Counted from the first letter of the stretch, positions 1-8,202 are shown. The stretch: DNA of 49,398 nt from Lentisalinibacter sp964427415 (GCA_964427415.1 CAYRUH010000024.1:1-49398); one strand, 5' to 3'. The notes: generated by a model not told the origin, from the letters alone. A program made the numbers and translations.

Positions 1-1
1 G

Positions 2-484
2 AAGCTGCCCTTCGCGGTCATGCTGATCATCCTGCTGCTGGTGCTGCAGTTCGACTCGGTGCGCAAGCCTGCCATCATCCTTGCCACCATCCCGCTGGCC
101 TTCATCGGCGTGATCGCGGGGTTGCTGATCGCGCGCTCCTACTTCGGCTTCATGACCCTGCTGGGCGTGATATCGCTGGCCGGCATCGTCATCAACAACG
201 CCATCGTCCTGCTCGACCGGATCCGGATCGAGCAGGAAGAGAACGGGCTCGGGCAGGCCGAGGCGGTCGTGGCGGCGGCGCGCCAGCGCGCGCGGCCGAT
301 TCTGCTGACCGCTGCCACGACGATCGGCGGACTGATCCCTCTGTGGATCGGCGGCGGGCCCATGTGGGAGCCGATGGCCATCGCCATCATCTTCGGCCTG
401 GCCTTCGCCACGGTGCTGACGCTCGGCGTGGTGCCGGTGCTGTACCGGGTGCTGTACCACACGGGGGACCCGGCACCGCCGTAG
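2..484 (+). CDS. RND efflux transporter, C-terminal end (5' partial)
   Basis: This is the last 160 codons of an inner-membrane resistance-nodulation-division pump (AcrB/MexB superfamily), a proton-driven exporter that works with a periplasmic adaptor and an outer-membrane channel. The frame is open from base 2 and stops at TAG 482-484. What remains are the final transmembrane helices: a hydrophobic run MLIILLLVLQF, the helix with LLGVISLAGIVINNAIVLLD, which is a hallmark of the RND C-terminal half, then ARPILLTAATTIGGLIPL and a last helix before a short polar tail ending in GDPAPP. The TTIGGLIPL and VINNAIVLLD signatures are characteristic of the family. The substrate cannot be told from this part. 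The rest of the gene, and probably its adaptor gene, lie outside the window to the left. Confidence 0.93.
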   Translation, partial: KLPFAVMLIILLLVLQFDSVRKPAIILATIPLAFIGVIAGLLIARSYFGFMTLLGVISLAGIVINNAIVLLDRIRIEQEENGLGQAEAVVAAARQRARPILLTAATTIGGLIPLWIGGGPMWEPMAIAIIFGLAFATVLTLGVVPVLYRVLYHTGDPAPP

Positions 485-511
485 TCGACCGCCTTAACCG
501 GCCGCCATTGT

Positions 512-558
512 GCGATCGGGAGCGATCGGGAGCGATCGGGAGCGGCCGGGAGCGGCCG
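512..558. repeat. 10-bp tandem repeat downstream of the RND gene
   Basis: Three exact copies of the decamer GCGATCGGGA (512-541) are followed by one diverged copy, GCGGCCGGGA (542-551), and a partial one. The array lies between the RND stop codon and the convergent small gene at 571-786. No function is visible; it looks like a simple slippage-prone intergenic repeat. Confidence 0.8.
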
Positions 559-570
559 TTGGACGCGCAG

Positions 571-786
571 TCAGAGTTTCGCCAGCGCCTGCTGCACGCG
601 GGCGAGCATGCTCGGCTCGCCACCGGTCATGTTCTCGCCTTCGGCCTGCTGCAGCAGCTCGGCATCCTGGCGCCAGCGCTCCAGGATGGCCTTCTTCTGC
701 TCAGGCGTCAGCGCCTGCTCGGTCAGGACGGCTTCCGGCGTATCGAATTCGCTGGAGGGGTCTGCGAGTGCGTGTTCAAGGTTCAT
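571..786 (-). CDS. conserved small protein of unknown function (71 aa)
   Basis: A 71-residue acidic, soluble protein, starting MNLEHALADPSSEFDTPEAV and ending QQALAKL. The middle reads EQKKAILERWRQDAELLQQAEGE, followed by GGEPSMLARV. This layout (a short lead, then a helical KxAIL-W-DA-L segment, then a GGEP-L-RV tail) matches a family of small hypothetical proteins I recall from many gammaproteobacteria; no function is known to me. The frame stays open upstream to 894, but the region before the chosen ATG is arginine-rich and untypical, so the ATG at 784-786 is preferred. It converges with the RND gene and lies downstream of, and in the same direction as, the EamA transporter gene, with 100 bp between them. 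Confidence 0.72.
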   Translation of the reverse strand: MNLEHALADPSSEFDTPEAVLTEQALTPEQKKAILERWRQDAELLQQAEGENMTGGEPSMLARVQQALAKL

Positions 787-886
787 AGCCACGGAGTATA
801 TCAGCAGAGGCTTGCCTCGGGTTCTTGTGCGACTCTGTCGCTCGCGTATGGCGGAGCACCAGGATTGGCGCCGACGGGCGGCGGCG

Positions 887-1793
887 CTACACACGGAATG
901 CCAGTGCCGCGGCCCCGCCCACGACGAGGGCGAGGCCGGCCAGCTGCAGGGGCGCGAAGGCTGTGTCCAGCAGCAGCCATTCCGCAGCGGCGGTGAGCAC
1001 CGGGGCGAGGCCGACGAACGCGGCGGCGACGCTGGCGCCGGCGGTCTGCATCGCCCGGTAGAGCCCGAGCACGCCGCCGGCCATTGCGACGCCCGCGCCG
1101 AGCACCCACCACCACACTGCGACCAGCGCGGCCCATTGCGCCGGCGCCGTCCAGGGCAGCACGGCGAGCAGCACCACGGTCCCGAACAGCAGCCTGCCGC
1201 CGGCCACGAAGCGGGGATTCGCGTCCCGCAGCGTGCGCTTGGCGTAAACGTCCGCCAGGCCGATTAGCGGCAGCGTCGCCGCCAGGGCCCAGAACGGCCA
1301 GCCGATCACGACGCCGCCCGGCCCCGTGTTCATGAGGAACAGCCCGCCGCTCATCACCCCGATGATGAACCATGCGACCGCGCTCAGGCGTTCGGCGAGC
1401 AGGAAACGCGCCGCGATGGCGGTGGCCACCGGATACATGGACTGGAACAGACTCCGATTAGTGGCCGTGGTCTCCGTCATGGCGAGCACGCTGAGCAGCA
1501 CGACCGCCCCGGAGCCCATCGCCCCCACCAGAAATACGTGCCGCCAGGTCGCGCGGCCATGACCGCCCAGCGTACGCCCCGGGCCGGCGGCGAGGAGCGG
1601 GGAGAGCGCGACCATCGCCGCCACCGCCGTCGTGGCCACGGACAGCGGCAGCGGCGCCGCGCCGGCCGTCAGCGCGGCTTTCTTGGCGAGCGGCGCCAGG
1701 CCGAGGCATCCCGCGGCCAGTGCGACGTCGCCGATGAGTCTGAAGCCTTTGCGGATGTGCGAGTCCTTCCGGGGATGGCGTCGTACGCTACCA
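887..1793 (-). CDS. EamA/DMT-family transporter (5' end cut by assembly gap)
   Basis: An inner-membrane drug/metabolite transporter of the EamA (DUF6) type, with ten predicted helices in two homologous halves. The second half is easy to see: LSAVAWFIIGVMSGGLFLM near the middle, and AAFVGLAPVLTAAAEWLLL then ALVVGGAAALAF at the C-terminus, as in the family. An internal GTG at 1637-1639 would give 250 aa, but the frame is open upstream right to the gap and encodes a plausible first helix (DVALAAGCLGLAPLAKKAAL). From the gap to the stop there are 301 codons, which already equals a usual full EamA length, so the true start is probably at or just inside the gap. The substrate is unknown. Stop TAG 887-889. 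Confidence 0.88.
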
Positions 1794-1893
1794 NNNNNNN
1801 NNNNNNNNNNNNNNNNNNNNNNNNNNNNNNNNNNNNNNNNNNNNNNNNNNNNNNNNNNNNNNNNNNNNNNNNNNNNNNNNNNNNNNNNNNNNN
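1794..1893. other. assembly gap, 100 N
   Basis: Exactly 100 N, the usual placeholder for a scaffold gap of unknown length. The flanking sequences share no obvious overlap, so real sequence is probably missing. It removes the start of the EamA gene and the 3' end of the cytochrome gene, both on the minus strand. Confidence 0.97.
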
Positions 1894-2792
1894 GTGAACT
1901 GCACGGCGTCGTCCCCGTTGCGGTCGAACGGCGCGGTGGCCGTGACCTCCAGCGCCGGGAACACGCGGCGGGGCCATGGGCTCCAGGTGTAGTGCACGAT
2001 ACCGGCCAGCTCGAGCTCGCCCTGATCGAAGTCGTCCACCGGCAGCTTCAACCGGGCGCTGCCCTGGAAGATGGCCGCGTCGGTCAACTGCTTCGCATAG
2101 GCCAGATACGGTGCGAGCTCGACCTCGCCTTCGCTCTGCAGCGGCACGGCCAAAACGAAGGCGGCAGACCACAGCGAGCGGTCCTCCAGACTCCAGGCGA
2201 AGGCGTGCTTGTAGCCGACCTCGATCTCCTCGAACTCCGAGTCGACGCCGTCGTCGGCATGAATGATCTCGAGTATCGTCTGGCCCGCCTTGCCGATCCG
2301 CTTCTCGAACTCGATCACGTTGCGGAAGACGTCCTCACCGTCCCGGTTCTCGAGCCGGGACTTCCACACCCATTCGTCTTCCGGAAAAGCCTTTTTCGTA
2401 CGCACCGGCAGAAACAGGTTCATCTCGCCCGGCGGATATTCGCTGGTGTCCGCCAGCGTCTTCACGTAGGCGACCACGGCCTCGATCTCCTCATCGGTGA
2501 GGTTGGCGCCCTGGGCGGGCATCTGTGCGGACAGGCCCATCGCGTGGCCGCCGTGCTCGACTACCATCACCCAATCCGCGCGTGGTTCCCGGCTGTTGAA
2601 CAGCGGGTCCGACAGATCCGCCGGCTCGGGATCGAGGGCCTGCACCACCGGGCTGTCCGGATCCGGCATACCCTGCGGGCCGTGGCAGGATGCACAGACC
2701 GATTCGAAAATACGCCTCCCTTCGTCGATATCCGCTGCCCGCGCAGAAACCATGGCCAGGCAGCAGAACAGCAGCACGAACGCGCGGCTCAT
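1894..2792 (-). CDS. secreted mono-haem cytochrome c with a beta-rich C-terminal domain (3' partial)
   Basis: An exported c-type cytochrome. Residues 1-20 are a signal peptide (MSRAFVLLFCCLAMVSARAA). The haem motif is C33-A-S-C36-H37, and M91 in SAQMPAQGANLTDEEI is the likely sixth ligand, followed by the last cytochrome helix VVAYVKTL (around 108-115). The cytochrome domain ends near residue 115, yet at least 180 more residues follow. These alternate hydrophobic and polar residues with many aromatic turns (VGYKHAFAWSLEDRSLW, ELAPYLAYAK, LAGIVHYTWSPWP), which looks like antiparallel strands of an outer-membrane barrel or a beta-sandwich. The start is set by AAGGAGAG 7 nt upstream of ATG 2790-2792. 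The reading frame runs into the gap, so the C-terminus is missing. Electron donor and acceptor are not evident. Confidence 0.85.
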
Positions 2793-2883
2793 GACACTCT
2801 CCTTGCGAGGAACCATGAAATGACCGTAACGCAGGACACCGGCCGGCCCCATGCCGGCAATTACCTAACGCCTGTGGGTTGAC

Positions 2884-3216
2884 TCAGGAATCGGTATCGA
2901 TGGCGCGCAGGCGCGAGCGCAGGCGGTCGAGTTCGTCGATGAGCTCTAGCGCCAGCGCGGCGCCCTGGATATTCAGGCCGAGATCGCGCTGCAGCGCGAC
3001 GGCCCGGCGGGCGCGGGTCAGGCTGGCGCCCGTGAACTGCCAGTGTCGGCGGCGATAGCTCACCGGCTCGATCACGCCTTCCTCCACCAGTTCGATGATG
3101 TGCTCCGCCTGCACGGCACAGGCGCTGCTGAGTTCCCGCAGTCCCAGCGTCGTCGTCTCCTCGAGGATGAAGCCGGTGATCTCGGTGCCCGTCTCCCTGC
3201 TGTGGCGTTCGGTCAT
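2884..3216 (-). CDS. cbpM: chaperone modulator CbpM (MerR-like)
   Basis: A 110-aa protein of the CbpM family, which in E. coli binds the J-domain of CbpA and inhibits its co-chaperone and DNA-binding activity. A degenerate MerR-type winged-helix region is visible: TTLGLRELSSACAVQAEHIIELVEEGVIEP, then the wing-like YRRRHWQFTGASLTRARRAV and the helix LGLNIQGAALALELIDELDRL, the usual CbpM ending. The start ATG 3214-3216 has AAGGA just upstream and lies 18 bp after the cbpA stop, so the two genes form an operon in the standard cbpA-cbpM order. Confidence 0.92.
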   Translation of the reverse strand: MTERHSRETGTEITGFILEETTTLGLRELSSACAVQAEHIIELVEEGVIEPVSYRRRHWQFTGASLTRARRAVALQRDLGLNIQGAALALELIDELDRLRSRLRAIDTDS

Positions 3217-3234
3217 GAGTCCTTCCCGGGCGGG

Positions 3235-4415
3235 TCAGCGGCCCGCCTCCGTGCCGCGCCCGGCCATGCGGCTGCGCGGGTCGAATTCGAACTGGTCCGC
3301 GAAGCGGCGGTAGGCGGCCTTCTCGTCCTCCGTGCCGGCCGGCGGCGTCTCGATGCGCACCGTCGCGTAGAGATCCCCAGGGTTCTTGCCGGGCAGCCCA
3401 CGGCCCTTCAGGCGCAGCTTGCGGCCTGCGGCCGTGTTGGGCGGGATGGTGAGATCCACCGCACCCTGCGGCGTCGGCACTTCCACCTTCGCGCCGAGGG
3501 CGGCTTCCCAGGGCGCGAGCGGCAGGTCGAGGTGCAGGTCGGCGCCGTCCACCCGGTACAGGGGATGCGGCCGGAACTCCACTTCCAGGTAAAGATCGCC
3601 CGCGCTGCCGCCGCCCATCCCCGGCGTGCCCTGGCCGGCGAGGCGGATGTGCTGACCGGGCCGCACGCCCTTCGGTATGCGCACGTTAAGCGTTCGCTGC
3701 CGGGTGCGGACATGCCCCTCGTTGTCCACCGACGGCGCCGTCAGGGCGATCGCTCGGGTGACGCCCTCGAAGGCGTCCTCCAGGTCGATCAGAATCTTTG
3801 CGTGATGGTCTTCGCCGCGGGCGCTGAAACCGCCGCTCCGGGCCTGGCGGAAGCCGCCCATGCCGCCCGTGCCGCCCGTGCCGCGGCCCATACCACCACC
3901 CATGCCACCACCNNNNNNNNNNNNNNNNNNNNNNNNNNNNNNNNNNNNNNNNNNNNNNNNNNNNNNNNNNNNNNNNNNNNNNNNNNNNNNNNNNNNNNNN
4001 NNNNNNNNNNNNCCATGCCGCCCGTGCCGCCCGTGCCGCGGCCCATACCACCACCCATGCCACCACCCATGCCACCACCGCCGAACAGTGACTCGAAGAA
4101 GTCGCTGAAAGCGGAGGCGTCGCCGCCGGTGAAACCCCCGCCCGAGAACTCGAAGCCGGCGTCCCAGTCCGGCGGCGGGCGGAACTCCTGCCCGGCCTTC
4201 CAGTCGGCGCCGAGCTGATCGTAGGCGGCGCGTTTCTCCGGGTCCTTCAGCACCTCGTAGGCTTCGCCCACTTCCTTGAAGCGGGCCTCGGCATCCGCCT
4301 CCTTGCTGACGTCCGGGTGGTACTTGCGGGCGAGCTTGCGGTAGGCGCGCTTGATCTCGTCCTGGGTCGCATCCCGGTCCACGCCCATGATCTTGTAATA
4401 GTCCTTGTACTTCAT
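3235..4415 (-). CDS. cbpA: DnaJ-class co-chaperone CbpA, interrupted by an assembly gap
   Basis: A J-domain protein that stimulates DnaK ATPase and delivers clients. The J-domain is residues 1-67 with HPD at 33-35 (YHPDVSKEAD). A Gly/Phe-rich linker follows (FEFSGGGFTGGDASAFSDFFESLFGGGG), then a Gly/Met-rich stretch, and then the DnaJ C-terminal client-binding domains (LDLEDAFEGV; NVRIPKGVRPGQHIRLAGQGTPG; DLTIPPNTAAGRKLRLKGRGLPG). There is no zinc finger, as expected for CbpA. A 100-N gap (3913-4012) falls inside the Gly/Met stretch and shifts the frame on paper. The 55 bp on each side of the gap are identical, and merging them restores one intact frame of 341 codons, close to the size of E. 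coli CbpA. The gene is therefore probably intact in the organism. Confidence 0.92.
3858..4067. repeat. 55-bp direct repeat flanking a 100-N gap (probable unmerged contig overlap)
   Basis: Bases 3858-3912 and 4013-4067 are identical over 55 nt and sit exactly on either side of N 3913-4012. This is what two contigs ending in the same k-mer overlap look like when a scaffolder adds a default gap. The repeat encodes the GMGGGMGRGTGGTGGM linker of CbpA. Removing 155 nt (one copy plus the N) puts the J-domain and C-terminal frames back in register. Confidence 0.88.
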
Positions 4416-4521
4416 ACACCCTGCTTGATACGCGAGACTCGCTGCTCGTCAGCGTATAGATCGTGGCCGTGAGGCCGTTTTTCAAGCGTCGCCCCGGGCC
4501 GCGCGGGCTGCCGTGCAGACC

Positions 4522-6528
4522 CTACAGGCCGAAGGGATAGGTGTCCGGCATGTCCTCGAGTTCTGCGGTGGCAAGTGGTGTGACGGCGCGAGTGCTGTCG
4601 AACCAGACGTATTCGTCGAACTGGCGCGGCAGCGCGGCCTCGAAGTAATGGCTCATGCGTTCCGACTCGGGACGATAGATCACGCCGATCGCCCGCTCCA
4701 GGCGCGGCCTGGCAAGCGCCTCGCGCAGCTCGGTCTCGCCGTCGTCGCTGAGATCGAGCAGGAAGCGGCCGACGCCCGTATCGTGCATCAGGCGCTCGTA
4801 ACTGTCGGCGAGCGAAGGCCGGACGATCTTCACCTCCATCGGCCCGTCCCAGTCGGACGCGGCCGCCACCGTGCCTCCGTGGGTGCCGAAGCCGATGCTG
4901 TAGACGGCCTCGCCGAAGGCCTGCCGGCAGAGGCGGCCGATGTTGGTCTCGCCGCGGGCCGACATCTCGGTGGCATCGGCGTCGCCGACGTGGGAGTTAT
5001 GCGCCCAGACCACGGCCTTCGCGTCCGGGCCGTGGTGGTCGAGCAGCAGCGACAGGGTGTCGAACATGTGGGTGTCGCGCAGGTTCCAGGAGGTACGCGA
5101 GCCGTAGTACATGCTGCGGTAGTAGCGCTCGGCGTTGGCGACAAGCCGGGCATTCTGCATCGCATCCAGAAAGCGCTCGCCGTCCGCGGCCACGTACTCC
5201 TCCCGGCGCTCCAGCAGATCGGTGAGCATGCGCACGACGTCCTCCTCGCAGCTGCGGTAGGAGCCGGTGAGCGCGGCATGGCCGTAAGTGGCGGGATCGG
5301 TCTGCCACGGAGTGAGGCAGCCGTAGCGCCGGCGGGCCAGCGCGGCCGCTTCCGGGTCGACGTCGTCGAGATAGCGCAGCACGGCGCGGATGGAGGTGTA
5401 GAGACTGTAGAGGTCCAGCCCGTAGAACGCGAAGCGCTCCGGCTCGGGCAGGCTGCCGTTGTGCCGGCGCAGCCACTCCACCAGTTCCTGCACCTCTTCG
5501 TTGCGCCACATCCAGGTGGGGAAGCGGGCAAAGGCGGTCCACTCCGACGCCGGATGCTCCAGATGACGGATGTAGTGATCGACCCGGGCCGCGTCCGGCC
5601 AGTCGCCCTCGATGGCCATGAAGGTGAAGCCCTTGCGCTCGATCAGCTCCCGGGTGATGCGGGTGCGCATCCGGTAGAACTCGGCCGTCCCGTGGCTCGC
5701 CTCGCCGAGCAGAACGATGCGGGCATCGCCGATGCGGGCCATGAGGCCGTCGAGGTCGGCACTGTCGATGTCGTCGAAGGCCTCCGCCCGCTGCGCGATG
5801 CTGGCCTCCAGTGTGGCCGGCCACCGCGGGTTGTCCACGGCCGGCCCGGCGCCGTCGTCTCCCCAGCCCTGCTCGCCCACCAGGGGCACGAAGCGCACGT
5901 CGGCCAGGTCCTCGGTGGCGAATTCGGATTCCGAGACGCGGGTGACACGGACCAGCTCCTGAGCATGGGGACGCGGCCCGACGGGGATGACCAGGCGGCC
6001 GCCCACCTTCAGCTGGCTCTTCAGCGAGTCCGGCACCTCCGGGCCGGCAGCGGCCACCACGATGGCGTCGAACGGCGCGGCGTCGGCCCAACCCAGCGTG
6101 CCGTCGGCGTGCAGCACGTGGACATTGTCGTAGCCGAGGGTAGCCAGGGCCTCGCGCGCACGCTCGGCCAGCACTCCCACACGCTCGATCGTATAGACCT
6201 CGTCAGCGATCTCGCCGAGAATCGCGGCGGCATAACCCGAGCCGGCACCGATCTCCAGCGCCTTCTCGCCGCCCTCCAGTGCGAGCGCCTCGATCATCAT
6301 GGCCACGATATAGGGCTGGGAGATGGTCTGACCCTCGCCGATCGGCAGCGGGTTGTCGTCGTAGGCGAACTCCCTCAGGTGCGCCGGCAGGAACGCCTCC
6401 CGCGGCACCCGCCGCATGGCCTCCAGCACCGCACCGGAGCGCACGCCCCGGCCCTCAATCTGGCGCGCGACCATCCGGTCCCGTTCTTCGCGCAACGCAT
6501 CCGCGCCGGCGTGAGCAGCGGTATCCAT
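4522..6528 (-). CDS. protein-L-isoaspartate O-methyltransferase fused to an erythromycin esterase-like domain
   Basis: A 668-aa cytoplasmic two-domain protein. Residues 1-225 are a PCMT/Pcm domain, which uses S-adenosylmethionine to methylate isoaspartyl residues in damaged proteins: the active-site region is GEGQTISQPYIV (64-75), and the SAM loop LEIGAGSGYA is at 91-100. Residues 240-668 are an EreA-like domain with the conserved GEASHG (E276, H279), AIEGDWPD and WAHNSHVGD motifs known from the EreA/ChaN-like hydrolase fold. Many proteins annotated as erythromycin esterase from environmental bacteria do not act on macrolides, so resistance should not be assumed. The start ATG 6526-6528 is preceded by AGGAGAGAG. 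No partner gene is close; the nearest same-strand gene upstream is the small protein at 6652-6882. Confidence 0.92.
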   Translation of the reverse strand: MDTAAHAGADALREERDRMVARQIEGRGVRSGAVLEAMRRVPREAFLPAHLREFAYDDNPLPIGEGQTISQPYIVAMMIEALALEGGEKALEIGAGSGYAAAILGEIADEVYTIERVGVLAERAREALATLGYDNVHVLHADGTLGWADAAPFDAIVVAAAGPEVPDSLKSQLKVGGRLVIPVGPRPHAQELVRVTRVSESEFATEDLADVRFVPLVGEQGWGDDGAGPAVDNPRWPATLEASIAQRAEAFDDIDSADLDGLMARIGDARIVLLGEASHGTAEFYRMRTRITRELIERKGFTFMAIEGDWPDAARVDHYIRHLEHPASEWTAFARFPTWMWRNEEVQELVEWLRRHNGSLPEPERFAFYGLDLYSLYTSIRAVLRYLDDVDPEAAALARRRYGCLTPWQTDPATYGHAALTGSYRSCEEDVVRMLTDLLERREEYVAADGERFLDAMQNARLVANAERYYRSMYYGSRTSWNLRDTHMFDTLSLLLDHHGPDAKAVVWAHNSHVGDADATEMSARGETNIGRLCRQAFGEAVYSIGFGTHGGTVAAASDWDGPMEVKIVRPSLADSYERLMHDTGVGRFLLDLSDDGETELREALARPRLERAIGVIYRPESERMSHYFEAALPRQFDEYVWFDSTRAVTPLATAELEDMPDTYPFGL

Positions 6529-6541
6529 TCGCTCTCTCCTC

Positions 6542-6559
6542 CCGGCCGCGAGCGGCCGG
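6542..6559. terminator. GC-rich hairpin between two minus-strand genes
   Basis: Perfect 8-bp arms CCGGCCGC and GCGGCCGG separated by GA. It follows the 6652-6882 gene and sits just upstream of the Shine-Dalgarno sequence of the PCMT fusion gene. It may be a weak terminator or a 5'-leader structure; there is no T-run. Confidence 0.4.
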
Positions 6560-6651
6560 TGTCCCTCCGTCTCCCTCCGAGCCTACGCCCGACGGCACCG
6601 CTTTCAATACCGGGATTTACCGAACATGAACTCCGGACCGAGTTCCGGGGC

Positions 6652-6882
6652 TCAGGCGAGCAGGATCGAGGCATCCGTGCGCCGGAGCAGCTCGGCGAAG
6701 CGGGCCGACTCGGCCAGCGAGTGCTCCCGCGGGACGATCAGCACGCGCGCATCTTCGGCACCGAGCGCCGCCGCCAGATCGTCGGTGGTGTCGAAGTCAC
6801 GGTCACGCAATTCCGAGCGCACGCAGAGGGCGCCCGCGGGGATGCGGAATCGCTCGGTCCCTGTGGCACCGTGACCGGCCAT
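6652..6882 (-). CDS. small protein of unknown function (76 aa)
   Basis: A 76-residue soluble protein starting MAGHGATGTERFRIPAGALC. The frame is open for 19 more codons upstream, but the ATG at 6880-6882 has AGGAG 10 nt before it. The C-terminal half reads DFDTTDDLAAALGAEDARVLIVPREH, then SLAESARFAELLRRTDASILLA, which looks like a small alpha/beta unit (strand VLIVP, helix, strand). I do not recognise a family. Support for coding comes from the ribosome site, a balanced composition and same-strand placement ahead of the PCMT fusion gene. Confidence 0.55.
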   Translation of the reverse strand: MAGHGATGTERFRIPAGALCVRSELRDRDFDTTDDLAAALGAEDARVLIVPREHSLAESARFAELLRRTDASILLA

Positions 6883-7002
6883 AAGTGTCGGGCTCCTGCC
6901 TGCCGGATCAGTCTCGCCCGCCTTCCTAGACGGGGCCATAGCGGAAATTACGGGGGGCTGTATGCAGGCCAGGTGGCCCTGAAGCTGGCCGCCTGAATGA
7001 CA

Positions 7003-7033
7003 GGGACGGTCGACTCGTGGAGTCGACCGTCCC
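7003..7033 (-). terminator. strong stem-loop downstream of the Bax-inhibitor-1 gene
   Basis: GGGACGGTCGACT and AGTCGACCGTCCC form a perfect 13-bp stem with loop CGTGG. It starts 9 nt beyond the stop codon of the BI-1 gene on the minus strand, the right place for a transcription terminator, although no U-tract follows. Confidence 0.6.
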
Positions 7034-7041
7034 CCGAGAGG

Positions 7042-7707
7042 TCACTCGTCGCCCATGACGCCGAAGATGTGCAGCAGGCTGGTGAAGAGGTTGAAGATGG
7101 CCACGTACAGGGTCACGGTCGCCATCACGTAATTGGTCTCACCGCCGCGGATGATGTTGCTGGTCTCCCACAGGATCAGGCCGCCCATCAGCAGCACGAA
7201 CAGGCCGGACACCGCCAGCGAGAGCGCGGGCATGTTGAAGAAGATGGCGCCGAGACCGGCGCAGAAACCGGCCAGGATGCCCACCATCAGGAAGCTGCCC
7301 ATGAAACTGAAATCGCGCCGGGACTTCAGCGCGTAGCCGGACAGCCCGAGGAATGCGACCGCGGTCGTGCCCAGCGCCATGGCCACCACCTGGCCGCCGT
7401 TGGGAATGCTGAGATAGGCATTCAGGATCGGCCCCAGCGTATAACCCATGAAGCCCGTGAGGGCGAACACCAGCAGCACCGAGAAATCGCGCTCGCGGAA
7501 CTTAGTGATCGCGAACAGCAGACCGAAGTAGCCTACCAGCGTGATGATGAGGCCCGGGTGGGGCAGGTGCAGCGCCATGGAAACGCCGGCGGTCAGCGCG
7601 CTGAACGCGAGCGTCATCGCCAGCAGGGCGTAGGTGTTACGCAGCACGCGGTTGGTCGCGAGAGTAGTTTCGCGTGTCCTCGAGATGGTGCTGACAGGTG
7701 TATTCAT
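7042..7707 (-). CDS. Bax inhibitor-1/YccA family membrane protein
   Basis: A 221-residue inner-membrane protein with about seven helices, of the BI-1/YccA/YbhL family. In E. coli YccA modulates FtsH proteolysis; other members are pH-sensitive calcium leak channels. Family features seen are the N-terminal lead VLRNTYALLAMTLAFSALTAG, the central FALTGFMGYTLGPILNAYL, the helix SGLFVLLMGGLILWETSNII and the ending TLYVAIFNLFTSLLHIFGVMGDE, with the conserved acidic residues at the C-terminus. ATG 7705-7707 is chosen because AAGGAAG precedes it; 20 upstream codons are in frame but do not look coding. It is transcribed away from the winged-helix regulator gene at 7852. Confidence 0.95.
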   Translation of the reverse strand: MNTPVSTISRTRETTLATNRVLRNTYALLAMTLAFSALTAGVSMALHLPHPGLIITLVGYFGLLFAITKFRERDFSVLLVFALTGFMGYTLGPILNAYLSIPNGGQVVAMALGTTAVAFLGLSGYALKSRRDFSFMGSFLMVGILAGFCAGLGAIFFNMPALSLAVSGLFVLLMGGLILWETSNIIRGGETNYVMATVTLYVAIFNLFTSLLHIFGVMGDE

Positions 7708-7792
7708 CGGTGCTTCCTTTGCGGTTGCGAATGTACTGGAGAAGACCGTATCACACCGTCCCGCCACTAAACCAGACTGAAAAGACCAGAAA

Positions 7793-7821
7793 TTGCTTTC
7801 GCATTATTTCGGTCCTACCAT
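7793..7821 (+). promoter_or_regulatory. candidate sigma-70 promoter for the winged-helix regulator
   Basis: TTGCTT (7793-7798), a 17-nt spacer and TACCAT (7816-7821) resemble -35 and -10 boxes, ending 30 nt before the ATG at 7852. The spacer is AT-richer than its surroundings. Assigned by eye only. Confidence 0.4.
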
Positions 7822-7851
7822 AGCGAATGTCCAGCAACGCGGACGACAGCG

Positions 7852-8202
7852 ATGACCGACTCGCCCAGCCACTGGAATTTCTTCAGTAATTTCGCGCACA
7901 TACTGGTATGCCTTGCCGAGGATCCGCACGCCAGACTGCGCGACGTGGCCGAGCGGGTGGGTATCACGGAACGCTCCGCATCCCGTCTGGTCAGCGAACT
8001 GGACCGCGCCGGCATCCTCACCCGGGTGAAAGACGGGCGGCGAAACAGGTACGTCATCGACACCGACCAGCACCTGCGCCATCCCCTGGAAGCCCATTGC
8101 ACCGTCGGCGACATGCTCGCCTTCATCCTCAGCCCGGAGAAGGTCCGCGAACTCGACATGCAGCGGCGCAACCGCGAGCTGCTGGTGGAAAGCCACCGCT
8201 GA
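7852..8202 (+). CDS. MarR/ArsR-like winged-helix transcriptional regulator
   Basis: A 116-aa DNA-binding protein. Residues 5-75 form a winged helix: HWNFFSNFAHILVCLAEDP (helix 1), ARLRDVAERVGITERSASRLVSELDRAGIL (helix-turn-helix with recognition helix ERSASRLVSEL), then the wing TRVKDGRRNRYVIDTD. The C-terminal part HPLEAHCTVGDMLAFIL ... LDMQRRNRELL is probably a dimerisation helix. No ligand-binding cysteines are visible. It lies divergent from the BI-1 gene and 125 bp upstream of an alpha/beta hydrolase on the same strand; either could be its target. The start has only a weak ribosome site. Confidence 0.85.
   Translation: MTDSPSHWNFFSNFAHILVCLAEDPHARLRDVAERVGITERSASRLVSELDRAGILTRVKDGRRNRYVIDTDQHLRHPLEAHCTVGDMLAFILSPEKVRELDMQRRNRELLVESHR

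Noticed and set aside
3686..4078. Gly/Trp/Arg-rich reading frames crossing the N-gap in cbpA
   Set aside because: They translate the 100 N as residues and the repeat linker in the wrong frame.
4522..5800. Calling the Ere-like domain a macrolide resistance determinant
   Set aside because: It is fused to a repair methyltransferase and sits in a chromosomal housekeeping context; environmental Ere-like proteins often have other roles.
4513..6996. 827-codon plus-strand frame opposite the PCMT-esterase fusion
   Set aside because: Shadow frame; it runs past the real gene into intergenic sequence without any motif.
7003..7033. 13-bp inverted repeat as an insertion-sequence end
   Set aside because: Both arms are adjacent with a 5-nt loop, no transposase is near, and its place after the BI-1 stop fits a terminator.
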